A stretch of DNA of 12,872 bases from Oscillospiraceae bacterium. Lineage in GTDB: Bacteria > Bacillota > Clostridia > Oscillospirales > Acutalibacteraceae. Position numbers and translations under genes: made by a program. Under the pieces are notes generated by a model that ran no database searches, was not told the DNA's origin, and saw only the letters and a program-made list of their open reading frames with translations. Positions 1-6,419 of the stretch are shown here, one piece after another (position 1 is the first letter of the stretch; the number at the start of each line of letters is the position of its first letter). The stretch is from assembly GCA_029012165.1 (NCBI GenBank), contig JAQXLO010000014.1:1-12872 (forward strand), in the 5' to 3' direction.

Positions 1-22
1 GTACAAGGGTACTCCGAGCCCG

Positions 23-79
23 AAAAAACAGCAAGCATACAAGCATCGGCACGGCTCGATGCCGTGCCGATGCTTGTAT
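23..79 (-). terminator. Strong intrinsic terminator closing the minus-strand sulfatase operon
   Basis: Positions 37-55 and 61-79 are perfect 19-bp inverted repeats around a 5-nt loop. On the minus strand the hairpin is followed, after a few bases, by six T (complement of 23-28). On the plus strand it is followed only by a short TATTTTG, so it may also act weakly in that direction. It lies about 75 bp past the stop of the Nudix remnant and is the natural end of the sulfatase-anSME transcript. Confidence 0.65.
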
Positions 80-142
80 TTTGTATGGTCTGTCGATGCT
101 TCCGACTTTTCTTAAAGTGTCTTGTGTGCGCTCGGGCGCCTT

Positions 143-176
143 TATCGACAGTCTAGTAAGCCTTCCCAAAGGCTTG
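143..176 (-). repeat. Hairpin plus CTGTCGA element, similar to one after nagA
   Basis: On the minus strand this 34-nt stretch has a hairpin (AAGCCTT...AAGGCTT) followed by CTGTCGA. It aligns without gaps to plus-strand 12058-12091 just after nagA, with about 26 of 34 positions identical by hand count. It overlaps the last codons and stop of the Nudix remnant, so that protein's final residues are encoded by the element. I read it as a dispersed 3'-end or intergenic element; its function is not visible. Confidence 0.45.
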
Positions 177-542
177 AGCGAAACTTTGAATCCCACAAAA
201 ATCCGTGATGAACCTTTTTCTTGCAGCTTTTCTTTCATCTTTTGGGTATGTTGCCTCATATTCTTTGATTTCATCAGAGAAATCATAGCTGTTATATAAG
301 ACATCTTCTTTCAATGGGCGAATATGCGTAACCTCTGTGTCATCGGGAGACAGGAACAGCGCACCGTGCATCTCTTTGCCGTCCGCTTGCGGCATGCCGA
401 AGAACGATGTGCACAGGTACACGGCAGTACAATGCGTGTCCTCGCCGTTTTCGCCCTGTGTACCCATGTACATCCAATCCATCGGCGTGATGCCAAATTC
501 TTCCTGCGTCTCTCGGATTACCGCTTGCAGTGATGTGCCTCC
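153..542 (-). pseudogene. Nudix hydrolase remnant, 5' end missing
   Basis: The reading frame downstream of anSME encodes AVIRETQEEFGI, matching the second half of the Nudix box (REUxEExGU). About 100 further residues follow, including acidic and aromatic stretches typical of a Nudix C-terminal half. The first half of the box (GG...E.GE) and the whole N-terminal strand region are absent. Recognisable homology begins near 542, inside the last 25 bases of anSME, and upstream this frame only shadows anSME. The first Met in the remnant (482) lies after the Nudix box, so any product would lack the catalytic motif. A deletion that joined an originally separate Nudix gene to the 3' end of anSME is the simplest explanation. 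The conserved RExQEE residues suggest the loss is fairly recent. Family membership is clear from sequence; substrate is unknown. Confidence 0.75.
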
Positions 543-1621
543 CCTGCGGCGAACACCCGGAACAGGGGCAGGCAGGCGGAGAAGAACGCCTTGTACGCTT
601 CGCAGTAGTCCCGGTCGCTTTGCTGACGGTAGCATCCGCCGCTGCGGCAGAGGGGATAGTAGCGGCAGGCTTTGCACTTCTCCTGTGTTTGTATGCTGCG
701 CTTTAAAAAATCGGTCGCCCTTTGGCTGTGCGCCAGGGTGTTCAAATCGCTGTCGTTGATGTTGCCCAAGAGCCATTCATCCGTGCAGTAAAAGTCGCAG
801 GGATAGATGTTTCCGTTTCCCTCGGCAACGAACTGGTGCATACAGTGTCCGCACATCCCGCACTGCTCGGGGCTGTTGCCCAGATACAGCTGCACCAGAT
901 TGTCGAAGTACCGCACACTGGTGTAGTCGCCCCGGACATAATCCTTGACGTAGGCGTTAAAGCCGTGGATGAGATATTTGGCGTACTGCCGCACCGTCAG
1001 GGTCATCTCGTTGTCCGCCGTCTCGCCGAAGGGGCGCAGGCAGGGAATGAATTGCAGATATTTGAATCCCTTGGCGGTCAGGGCTTTGTACACCTCGTCG
1101 ATGCGGTCGGCGCACGCACCGGTCAGCACGGTCAGGATATTGACGTCCACCCCGTGCTTTTTGAGAATCTCTGCACCGTCCATGATTTTGCGGTAAGCAT
1201 TGCTGCCGTCCGCATCCAGACGAAATCTGTTTCCTTGCAGATCACCGTCGAGGCTCAGCCCGATGAGGAAGCGATGTGTCCGAAAGAACTGCGCCCATTC
1301 GTCGCTCAGCAGCGTGCCATTGGTTTGCAGGCCGTAAAAGATGGGGCTGTTTTTCGTGTTATACCGCTCCACAAGCGCAACAAAATTTTGAAAAAAGTCC
1401 AGTCCCGCCAGCAGCGGTTCCCCGCCCTGAAAGGCAAAAGCCACACTGCACCCGTCGGCAAAGGCAAGGGTTTTGCGGACGAGATTTTCTGCGGTGTGCG
1501 CCTGCATGATGCCGAAGCTTTTCACACTGCGGCTGTCGGCAACGTCGCCGTAGAAGCAGTAGCGGCAGCGCATATTGCAAAGGCTTGACGCAGGCTTCAC
1601 CATGACGGACAGGGGCGGCAT
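518..1621 (-). CDS. Anaerobic sulfatase-maturating enzyme (anSME), radical SAM/SPASM
   Basis: This 367-aa radical SAM enzyme would oxidise the active-site cysteine of its partner sulfatase to formylglycine, in the cytoplasm and before export. The N-terminus carries the 4Fe-4S/SAM motif Cys15-x3-Cys19-x2-Cys22 in CNMRCRYCFYGD, followed by QGGEPLL and by GLQTNGTLL and GLSLDG segments typical of anSMEs. The C-terminal third has the SPASM auxiliary-cluster cysteines (EQCGMCGHC, NIYPCDFYC, CKACRYYPLC, GGCYR, DYCEAY). Length matches known anSMEs of about 370 aa. The start codon overlaps the sulfatase stop (TAATG at 1621), so the two are co-transcribed and probably translationally coupled, which fits their enzyme-substrate relation. 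The last few residues (about GEAHHCKR) read into sequence that in another frame belongs to the Nudix remnant, so the natural C-terminus may have been altered by a few residues. The family call is firm; a strict one-to-one partnership with the neighbouring sulfatase is inferred. Confidence 0.94.
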   Translation of the reverse strand: MPPLSVMVKPASSLCNMRCRYCFYGDVADSRSVKSFGIMQAHTAENLVRKTLAFADGCSVAFAFQGGEPLLAGLDFFQNFVALVERYNTKNSPIFYGLQTNGTLLSDEWAQFFRTHRFLIGLSLDGDLQGNRFRLDADGSNAYRKIMDGAEILKKHGVDVNILTVLTGACADRIDEVYKALTAKGFKYLQFIPCLRPFGETADNEMTLTVRQYAKYLIHGFNAYVKDYVRGDYTSVRYFDNLVQLYLGNSPEQCGMCGHCMHQFVAEGNGNIYPCDFYCTDEWLLGNINDSDLNTLAHSQRATDFLKRSIQTQEKCKACRYYPLCRSGGCYRQQSDRDYCEAYKAFFSACLPLFRVFAAGEAHHCKR

Positions 1622-3636
1622 TATCGTGTCCCCCGTCTGTTTCGGTGCAGATCGTCCGTGATCTCGTCCATCTTGTCGCTCATCGCCTTGGCCACGGTGG
1701 GATAGACGCTGCTGCGGTTGTAGTTTTCGCCGATGTCGTCGCTGAGGATGTGCAGCCAGTTTTTGCGGAACTTGTCGAAAAAGGCGGAGTTGTCGTTCTG
1801 GATGCGCTGGTAGTATTTGAAGTCGATGTTCTCGTTCTCCTGCAGAACCTTGTAGTCATAGCCGGCATATTCCGCCCCGGACAGCAGTTCCCCGGTGCTG
1901 ACCGTGTACTGGATGGCTTTCAGCTTTTCCCGCTTCATGTACAAAATCGGCTTGTCCGGGGTGTGGATGACCTCGTCCCTTTGCAGGGTGGGCAGCATGG
2001 ACACGCCGTCCAGCACTCTGTCGGCGGGCAGATAGCTGTCCTCGCCGTTCTGCCCACGGATGCCGCAAAGGTCGATCAGGGTCGGGAACACATCCACCAG
2101 CGTTGCGCTCTCGGAGCGGACGGAGCCCGGCTCCCAAAGCTTGCCGTTGCCCCAGCGGATGGCAAAGGGCACCTTTTGCCCGCCTTCATAGGCGAGATAT
2201 TTGCCGCCCCGCAGCAATCCCGTGGAGCCCTCAAGGGCGGGGCCGTTGTCGCTGGTGAAGAGGATGATGGTGTCGTCCAGCTCCCCCGCCTTTTCCAACT
2301 TGTCGAACAGCAGACCCAGATAGTAGTCCACCTCGGTGATGCAGTCCGCATAGGTGCCCATGCCGGTTTTGCCGTCGAAATCATCGCCGGCATAGACGGG
2401 AGCGTGCGGCCAGGGGGAGGCGTAGTAGAGGAAAAAGGGATCGTCGGAGGTTGCCATTTGGTTGTCGAGCCACGAGAACATTTCCTCGTTGATCCATTCG
2501 GTGGCTTTGCTTTGGTCTGTCAGCTCCTGTGAGGTGTGCACCACTTCGGCAGCGCCGTTTTCCTCACGCAGATGGCAAAAGGGATTCATATCGTTGACGT
2601 AGTGACTGCCGTAGAAATAGTCGAAGCCCTGATTGGTGGGCAGATATTCGCCGTAGTCGCCCAAATGCCACTTGCCGAAGCAGGCGGTATCGTAGCCGGC
2701 GCTCTGCAACACCTCGGCAATGGTGATCTCGTCCCCCAGCATTCCGTCGCAGTTGGCGCCCATTTCAAAGGCATTGTTCAGCCGTGTGGCGGCAAAGGGG
2801 GAGAAGGAATTGACCGAGGGGTACATCACGTTGTCCGCATAGCCCCGGAAGGGATAGCGCCCCGTCAGTGCGGCAAAACGGGCGGGAGAACAGACGGAAT
2901 AGCTGGAGTAGAAGTTGTCAAAGCTGAGCCCCTCCTCGCCGATGCGGTCGAAATTGGGCGTGTCAAAAATGGCGCCGTGGGCGGAGATGTCTCCCCAGCC
3001 CATGTCGTCCATCAGGATAAACAGGACGTTGGGACTGTCGCTTTTGTGGCGATCCACGCCCTTGAGATAGTTGTCATGCCCCTCCCAAAGCCGCTGTGTG
3101 TTCGGGTCGGAGCGCAGGTTCATGGTCAGCAGGTAAAACACCGTGGAACAGGTCAGTGCAGCGCTCAAAAGAAACGCCGTCACCCTGTGCGGGTGCTTGC
3201 CCTTTTTCGCCCGCACAGCGAGCAGAACGATCAGCCCCGCAAAAACCAGCCACGGCAGGGCGAGCAAAAGATTGCCGCCGATGCGGGTGAGCAGATTGCC
3301 CGCCTGCGTCCACAGCGGATGGTCGGCGGTATTCCAGCCGTGCGTGTTGGTGTCGAAGAATGCACCGAAGCCGGCGTCCGCACCGAAGAGAATATAGTAC
3401 AGCACGATACCGAAGCCGCTCACACCCAGTCCCGCAAGGGGGTACAGATACACCCTGCGCTTGCACACCACGCCCAGCAGCAAAATCACGCTGACGACGA
3501 TCATATACGCCGCCGCCAAGACGGCAACCCGGTTCAGCCGAAAGACAAACAGCGCCGCTGCCGCCGCCGCGCCGAGACAGCCCAGAAGAATCGGCAGAAC
3601 CTTTTTGTCCTTGTCGAAGGATATGTACTTTTTCAT
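1621..3636 (-). CDS. Membrane-anchored Cys-type sulfatase with 5-TM N-terminal domain
   Basis: This 671-aa protein has two parts. Residues 13-32, 37-57, 63-84, 121-141 and 152-172 are five hydrophobic helices. Basic clusters (KRR at 59-61; RAKKGKHPHR at 142-151) place the loops so that the catalytic part faces outside. From residue 203 (NVLFILMDDMGWGD, Asp210/211 metal ligands) the fold is a type I sulfatase. The formylglycine motif is Cys249-S-P-A-R253, and GKWHLGDYG, PWPHAPV and SDNGP (Asp463-Asn464) complete the metal and substrate site. Cys at 249, rather than Ser or Thr, means activation by anSME, encoded immediately downstream. Start choice: an in-frame ATG exists at 3858, but the 74 residues it would add run through a terminator and have no family resemblance. 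The ATG at 3636 follows a G-rich AGTGGGGG and opens directly into the membrane domain. Substrate is unknown; a sulfated glycan or mucin sugar is plausible for a gut anaerobe. Confidence 0.93.
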   Translation of the reverse strand: MKKYISFDKDKKVLPILLGCLGAAAAAALFVFRLNRVAVLAAAYMIVVSVILLLGVVCKRRVYLYPLAGLGVSGFGIVLYYILFGADAGFGAFFDTNTHGWNTADHPLWTQAGNLLTRIGGNLLLALPWLVFAGLIVLLAVRAKKGKHPHRVTAFLLSAALTCSTVFYLLTMNLRSDPNTQRLWEGHDNYLKGVDRHKSDSPNVLFILMDDMGWGDISAHGAIFDTPNFDRIGEEGLSFDNFYSSYSVCSPARFAALTGRYPFRGYADNVMYPSVNSFSPFAATRLNNAFEMGANCDGMLGDEITIAEVLQSAGYDTACFGKWHLGDYGEYLPTNQGFDYFYGSHYVNDMNPFCHLREENGAAEVVHTSQELTDQSKATEWINEEMFSWLDNQMATSDDPFFLYYASPWPHAPVYAGDDFDGKTGMGTYADCITEVDYYLGLLFDKLEKAGELDDTIILFTSDNGPALEGSTGLLRGGKYLAYEGGQKVPFAIRWGNGKLWEPGSVRSESATLVDVFPTLIDLCGIRGQNGEDSYLPADRVLDGVSMLPTLQRDEVIHTPDKPILYMKREKLKAIQYTVSTGELLSGAEYAGYDYKVLQENENIDFKYYQRIQNDNSAFFDKFRKNWLHILSDDIGENYNRSSVYPTVAKAMSDKMDEITDDLHRNRRGTR

Positions 3637-3667
3637 TTTTGCCCCCACTTTCCGTAAAGCTGTGTCC

Positions 3668-3696
3668 AGTATACCATATAATTGTAAAAAAATAAA
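3668..3696 (-). promoter_or_regulatory. Candidate promoter of the sulfatase-anSME operon
   Basis: On the minus strand a good -10 hexamer TATACT (3673-3668) sits 17 bp from a poor -35 TTTATT (3696-3691) in a T-rich stretch. It would give a leader of about 25 nt before the ATG at 3636. It lies downstream of the terminator at 3718-3750, so the operon can be transcribed independently of upstream RNA. The weak -35 suggests low basal expression or help from an activator; no operator was recognised. Confidence 0.4.
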
Positions 3697-3717
3697 TCCT
3701 TTTTTCTCGCCGGACGC

Positions 3718-3750
3718 AAAAAAGAAGCCGGGGGTCGATGACCTCCGGCT
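3718..3750 (-). terminator. Intrinsic terminator upstream of the sulfatase
   Basis: Positions 3726-3736 and 3740-3750 form an 11-bp stem with a 3-nt loop and one C-A mismatch on the minus strand. On that strand it is followed by TTCTTTTTT. There is no U-tract on the plus side. No gene upstream on this strand accounts for it, so it ends either an unannotated small RNA or a leader that could attenuate transcription into the sulfatase. Confidence 0.6.
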
Positions 3751-3850
3751 GTCTATATAAAGCGGGGATTGCAGCCGTCCGTTGGCGCGATTACCGTTAC
3801 AGCCGTATATCTGCCCGCAGTGGATAGCATTTCCCGACATTTTCAATTTA
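3751..3850 (-). other. Unassigned structured segment between two minus-strand terminators
   Basis: This roughly 100-nt stretch lies between two intrinsic terminators of the same orientation. On the minus strand it contains GCGGG-CAG pairing with CTG-CCCGC across about 50 nt, with GC-rich complementary pieces inside, and runs into the terminator at 3718-3750. I do not recognise a riboswitch class or a known small RNA, and no promoter with both hexamers was found. No credible ORF starts here. It may be a small RNA, a leader, or plain intergenic DNA. Confidence 0.25.
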
Positions 3851-3852
3851 TA

Positions 3853-3884
3853 CAACAAAAATCCGCAGAGAAATTTCTGCGGAT
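3853..3884 (-). terminator. Intrinsic terminator on the minus strand
   Basis: ATCCGCAGA (3861-3869) pairs perfectly with TCTGCGGAT (3876-3884). On the minus strand the hairpin ends in a T-run (GGATTTTTGTTG). On the plus strand only CTTTG follows. It would end any transcript coming from about 4010, where no protein gene is seen. Confidence 0.6.
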
Positions 3885-4012
3885 CTTTGCCACTCTGATG
3901 TAGATGCTTGCAGACGATCCAGGGGAAGAACGCCTGCGGCAGAGTGATATATGCTTTGAGGAGGGGGGTAACTCAGCAGGTACTCGGTGCGGCTCCTTTC
4001 CCTGTTGAGCTT
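3885..4012 (-). ncRNA. Possible structured non-coding RNA
   Basis: A minus-strand transcript starting near 4012 would contain two hairpins and then end at the terminator at 3853-3884. The first pairs 4001-4009 with 3972-3980 (nine pairs, one C-A mismatch). The second pairs 3940-3946 with 3891-3897 (seven perfect pairs) and encloses 3931-3937 paired with 3910-3916 (seven pairs, one G-U). A TATACT at 4024-4019 could be a -10 box, but no good -35 is present. The compensation is mixed: the first stem is better on the plus strand, the second on the minus strand. No known RNA family was recognised; 6S, SRP and T-box architectures do not fit. Confidence 0.3.
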
Positions 4013-4085
4013 GTCTACAGTATACAGGACAAATGTGAAACAGCAGTGAACAAAGCGTAAAACTTGCGCAAAGAAAATGTGAATA

Positions 4086-4114
4086 TTGCAAAGCGGCACA
4101 GGAAATGGTACAAT
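4086..4114 (+). promoter_or_regulatory. Promoter of the yfbR-like gene
   Basis: TTGCAA (4086-4091), a 17-bp spacer and TACAAT (4109-4114) form a good sigma-A promoter. Transcription would begin near 4121, almost on top of the ribosome binding site, giving a leader of only about 15 nt. Confidence 0.7.
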
Positions 4115-4135
4115 GGGCGAAAAGGAGCGATGAAA

Positions 4136-4720
4136 ATGCAGAGTGATTTTTTTGCCCTGATGGCACGCATGAAATATATCCACCGCTGGGCGCTGATGCG
4201 CAACGCCCACGAGGAAAATTTGAGCGAGCACAGTTTGGATGTGGCGATGACGGCGCACGCACTGGTGCTTTTGCACAACCTGCACAGCGAGGAACAGCTC
4301 TCTGCCGAGCGGGCGGCGGTACTGGCACTGTTTCACGATGCGCCGGAGATTTTGACGGGCGATATGCCCACTCCGGTGAAATACTATAATACGCAGGTGC
4401 GGGACGCCTACAAATCCGTGGAGGAAAGCGCCTGCCGCACCATACTGGATCTTTTGCCCGAGCAGCTGCGGGAGGCGTATGTGCCGCTGTTTCTGCCCCA
4501 AGAGGCGGATGCACCGCTGTGGCGGTTTGTCAAGGCGGCGGACAAGATCTGCGCACTGACCAAGTGCATTGCCGAGCGGCAGGCGGGCAATCTGGAGTTT
4601 GGCAAAGCGGCGCAGTCCACCATAGAGTCCATCCACAAAATGCAGATGCCCGAGGCGGAGACTTTTTTGGAAAGCTTCCTGCCGGGATTTGAAAAGACCC
4701 TTGACGAACTGCGGGGCTGA
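4136..4720 (+). CDS. yfbR: YfbR-type HD-domain 5'-deoxynucleotidase
   Basis: This 194-aa cytoplasmic HD-domain phosphohydrolase closely follows the layout of E. coli YfbR, which dephosphorylates deoxyribonucleoside 5'-monophosphates and so trims dNMP pools. Matching segments are FFALMARMKYIHRWALMRN, ENLSEHSLDVAM (metal-binding His32), LFHDAPEILTGDMPTPVKYYN (His67-Asp68) and FVKAADKICALTKC (metal Asp). Start choice: ATGs occur at 4130 and 4136. AAGGAG at 4122-4127 is only 2 nt from the first but 8 nt from the second, so 4136 is preferred. It is a single-gene unit with its own promoter. No clear terminator separates it from the next promoter, so some read-through into the radical SAM gene is possible. 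The nearby nrdD gives a shared theme of deoxynucleotide control, but co-regulation is only inferred. Confidence 0.92.
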   Translation: MQSDFFALMARMKYIHRWALMRNAHEENLSEHSLDVAMTAHALVLLHNLHSEEQLSAERAAVLALFHDAPEILTGDMPTPVKYYNTQVRDAYKSVEESACRTILDLLPEQLREAYVPLFLPQEADAPLWRFVKAADKICALTKCIAERQAGNLEFGKAAQSTIESIHKMQMPEAETFLESFLPGFEKTLDELRG

Positions 4721-4761
4721 GCTGCGCCCTCGTCACGGACATAAACGCAGAAAATTTTGCC

Positions 4762-4810
4762 ATACTACCACAGGGGTGTTCTTGACTTTTGGGCGGTCAT
4801 ATGGTAGTAT
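4762..4810 (+). promoter_or_regulatory. 9-bp inverted repeat bracketing the radical SAM promoter
   Basis: ATACTACCA (4762-4770) and its exact complement TGGTAGTAT (4802-4810) lie on either side of the -35 box. The right arm covers the -10 hexamer. Arm centres are 40 bp apart, close to four helical turns. This layout suits a dimeric repressor that loops or occupies two half-sites. As an RNA hairpin it would need a 31-nt loop, which is less likely. No regulator gene is present in the window. Confidence 0.4.
4782..4810 (+). promoter_or_regulatory. Promoter of the orphan radical SAM gene
   Basis: TTGACT (4782-4787), exactly 17 bp, then TAGTAT (4805-4810). Transcription should begin near 4817, about 18 nt before the first ATG and 30 nt before the alternative TTG start. 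Confidence 0.75.
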
Positions 4811-4834
4811 CTTTTATATCTCGTTCCCGAAAGG

Positions 4835-6268
4835 ATGTGTTTTGATTTGACCAAAAAAGAGAAGCTGCAGTTTCGTGCAGTGGATCTCGTGCTGGGACAG
4901 ATCCTGAAATATATCGACAAACAGCCGGAAAAGAATCTGCTCAAGCTGGTCGGCGCCGCAGAGAAGCTGGCCGGCAATCTTTTTCCCGCCAAGAACTTCG
5001 ACGCCTTCCGCAAGGCGATCCATGACCCCGAGAACATCTGGACAGGCTATGTCCTCTCCATCCTCCGGGATATGGACCGCAGCGCCCTGCGCAAGGGGAT
5101 CATGGCCATGGGATACGGCACCTATGTCGGCACCAAAACCGTCCGTGCAAACCGGGAAAAATATAAGTGCAACTTTCCGTATATCCTCCTGTTCGATCCC
5201 ACCAGCGCCTGCAACCGCAAGTGCAAGGGCTGCTGGTCGGCGGAGTACGGCAGCAAATACAGCCTGACCTTGGAGGAGATGCAGTCCATCGTCAACCAGG
5301 GCACAGAACTGGGCTCCCACCTGTACATGATGACCGGCGGCGAGCCGCTTATCCGCAAAAAAGATATCCTGACCCTCTGCGAAGCGCACCCCGACTGTAT
5401 GTTCCTGTGCTACACCAACGCCACCCTCATCGACGAGGATTTCTGCCGGGAGATGAACCGTGTGGGCAACCTCTCTCTGGCGCTGAGCATTGAGGGCAGC
5501 GAGGAAAGCAACGACTTCCGCCGCGGCGAGGGCAGCTACGCCACCACCATGCGGGCAATGGATCTGCTCAAGAAGCACCGCTGCTTCTTCGGTATGTCCG
5601 TGTGCTACACCAGCGCCAACATCGACATGGTGACCAGCGACGCATTCATCGACCAAATGATCGAAAAGGGCGTCAAATTCGGTCTGTATTTCAACTATAT
5701 GCCCATCGGCGCCAACGCCGTCCCGGAGCTGATCCCCTCCCCCGCCCAGAGAGAGCATATGTACAAATGGCTGCGCAGAATGCGCAATTCCAAGAGCGGC
5801 AAACCCATGTTCGTCATGGACTTCCAAAACGACGCCGAATATGTCGGCGGCTGTATCGCAGGCGGTCGAAACTACTTCCACATCAACTCCGCCGGCGACA
5901 TCGAGCCGTGCGTGTTCATCCACTATTCCGACGCCAACATCCGCACCCACACCCTCCTGGAAGCCCTGCACAGCCCCCTGTTCCAGGCATTTTTCCACAA
6001 TCAGCCCTTCAACGACAACCATCTGCGCCCCTGCCCCATGCTGGAAAACCCCCAGTATCTGCGCAAGATGGTGGACGAGACCGGTGCGAAATCCACCGAT
6101 TTCCTTTCTCCCGAAAGTGCGGACACCCTTTGCTCCCGGTGCGACAAGTTCGCCAACGCATGGGCGCCCGAGGCGGAGCGCATCTGGAATTCCTCCAAGC
6201 ATCCCAAGACCAAAACCTTCTATTACAGAGACACGCCCGAGGGCAAAGCGCAGGAGAAATCCTCGTAA
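4835..6268 (+). CDS. Radical SAM protein with C-terminal cysteine-rich region, function unknown
   Basis: The product is up to 477 aa. The radical SAM cluster motif is Cys126-x3-Cys130-x2-Cys133 in SACNRKCKGCW, followed by MMTGGEPLIRKKD. Residues 1-115 form a separate N-terminal region without cysteine motifs. A C-terminal set of cysteines (340, 359, 400, 433, 436; GGCIAGG, EPCVFIHYSD, RPCPMLENP, CSRC) suggests a second Fe-S cluster as in SPASM-type enzymes. I recognise the overall pattern as a family common in Clostridia and annotated only as 'radical SAM protein'; its reaction is not known to me. It is too long and lacks the features to be the NrdD activase. Start choice is uncertain: ATG at 4835 directly abuts the AAAGG, whereas the in-frame TTG at 4847 gives a more normal spacing. 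The gene stands alone, with its own promoter, a possible operator and a terminator. Confidence 0.88.
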   Translation: MCFDLTKKEKLQFRAVDLVLGQILKYIDKQPEKNLLKLVGAAEKLAGNLFPAKNFDAFRKAIHDPENIWTGYVLSILRDMDRSALRKGIMAMGYGTYVGTKTVRANREKYKCNFPYILLFDPTSACNRKCKGCWSAEYGSKYSLTLEEMQSIVNQGTELGSHLYMMTGGEPLIRKKDILTLCEAHPDCMFLCYTNATLIDEDFCREMNRVGNLSLALSIEGSEESNDFRRGEGSYATTMRAMDLLKKHRCFFGMSVCYTSANIDMVTSDAFIDQMIEKGVKFGLYFNYMPIGANAVPELIPSPAQREHMYKWLRRMRNSKSGKPMFVMDFQNDAEYVGGCIAGGRNYFHINSAGDIEPCVFIHYSDANIRTHTLLEALHSPLFQAFFHNQPFNDNHLRPCPMLENPQYLRKMVDETGAKSTDFLSPESADTLCSRCDKFANAWAPEAERIWNSSKHPKTKTFYYRDTPEGKAQEKSS

Positions 6269-6302
6269 ATTTCGCCGGGCAATGGGATGCCAAAACGGCT
6301 TT

Positions 6303-6356
6303 AAGGACTGTCATGATTGGGAAATTTCCGATTTTTGACAGTCCTTTCCTTTTTCT
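6303..6356 (+). terminator. Terminator after the radical SAM gene
   Basis: AAGGACTGTCA (6303-6313) and TGACAGTCCTT (6336-6346) are perfect 11-bp arms, followed by a T-rich tail (TCCTTTTTCT). A smaller GGAAATTTCC palindrome sits in the loop. It separates the radical SAM gene from the nrdD promoters. Confidence 0.8.
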
Positions 6357-6419
6357 GCCATTTTTATGGCCGCAAATGGTTACAAAATCACTACATCTTG
6401 TGTTTTGCAAAAATATTTA

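Noticed and set aside
722..1588. Plus-strand 288-codon ORF opposite anSME
   Set aside because: Antisense shadow; the minus strand encodes all radical SAM/SPASM motifs.
1621..3636. Lipoteichoic acid synthase
   Set aside because: The topology is similar, but the nucleophile motif is C-S-P-A-R and anSME is coupled to it, so a sulfatase is the better call.
3637..3858. 74-codon N-terminal extension of the sulfatase from ATG 3858
   Set aside because: It would run through an intrinsic terminator and upstream of the candidate promoter; the ATG at 3636 begins a normal membrane protein.
3853..4012. 6S RNA or T-box leader
   Set aside because: There is no long closing stem with a central bubble, and no T-box motif or downstream amino-acid gene.
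4814..6202. 462-codon ORF antisense to the radical SAM gene
   Set aside because: Shadow frame; it lacks a ribosome site and its composition mirrors the sense codons.
4835..6268. NrdG-type activase for NrdD
   Set aside because: It is more than twice the usual length, has extra C-terminal cysteines, and is separated from nrdD by a terminator and promoters.
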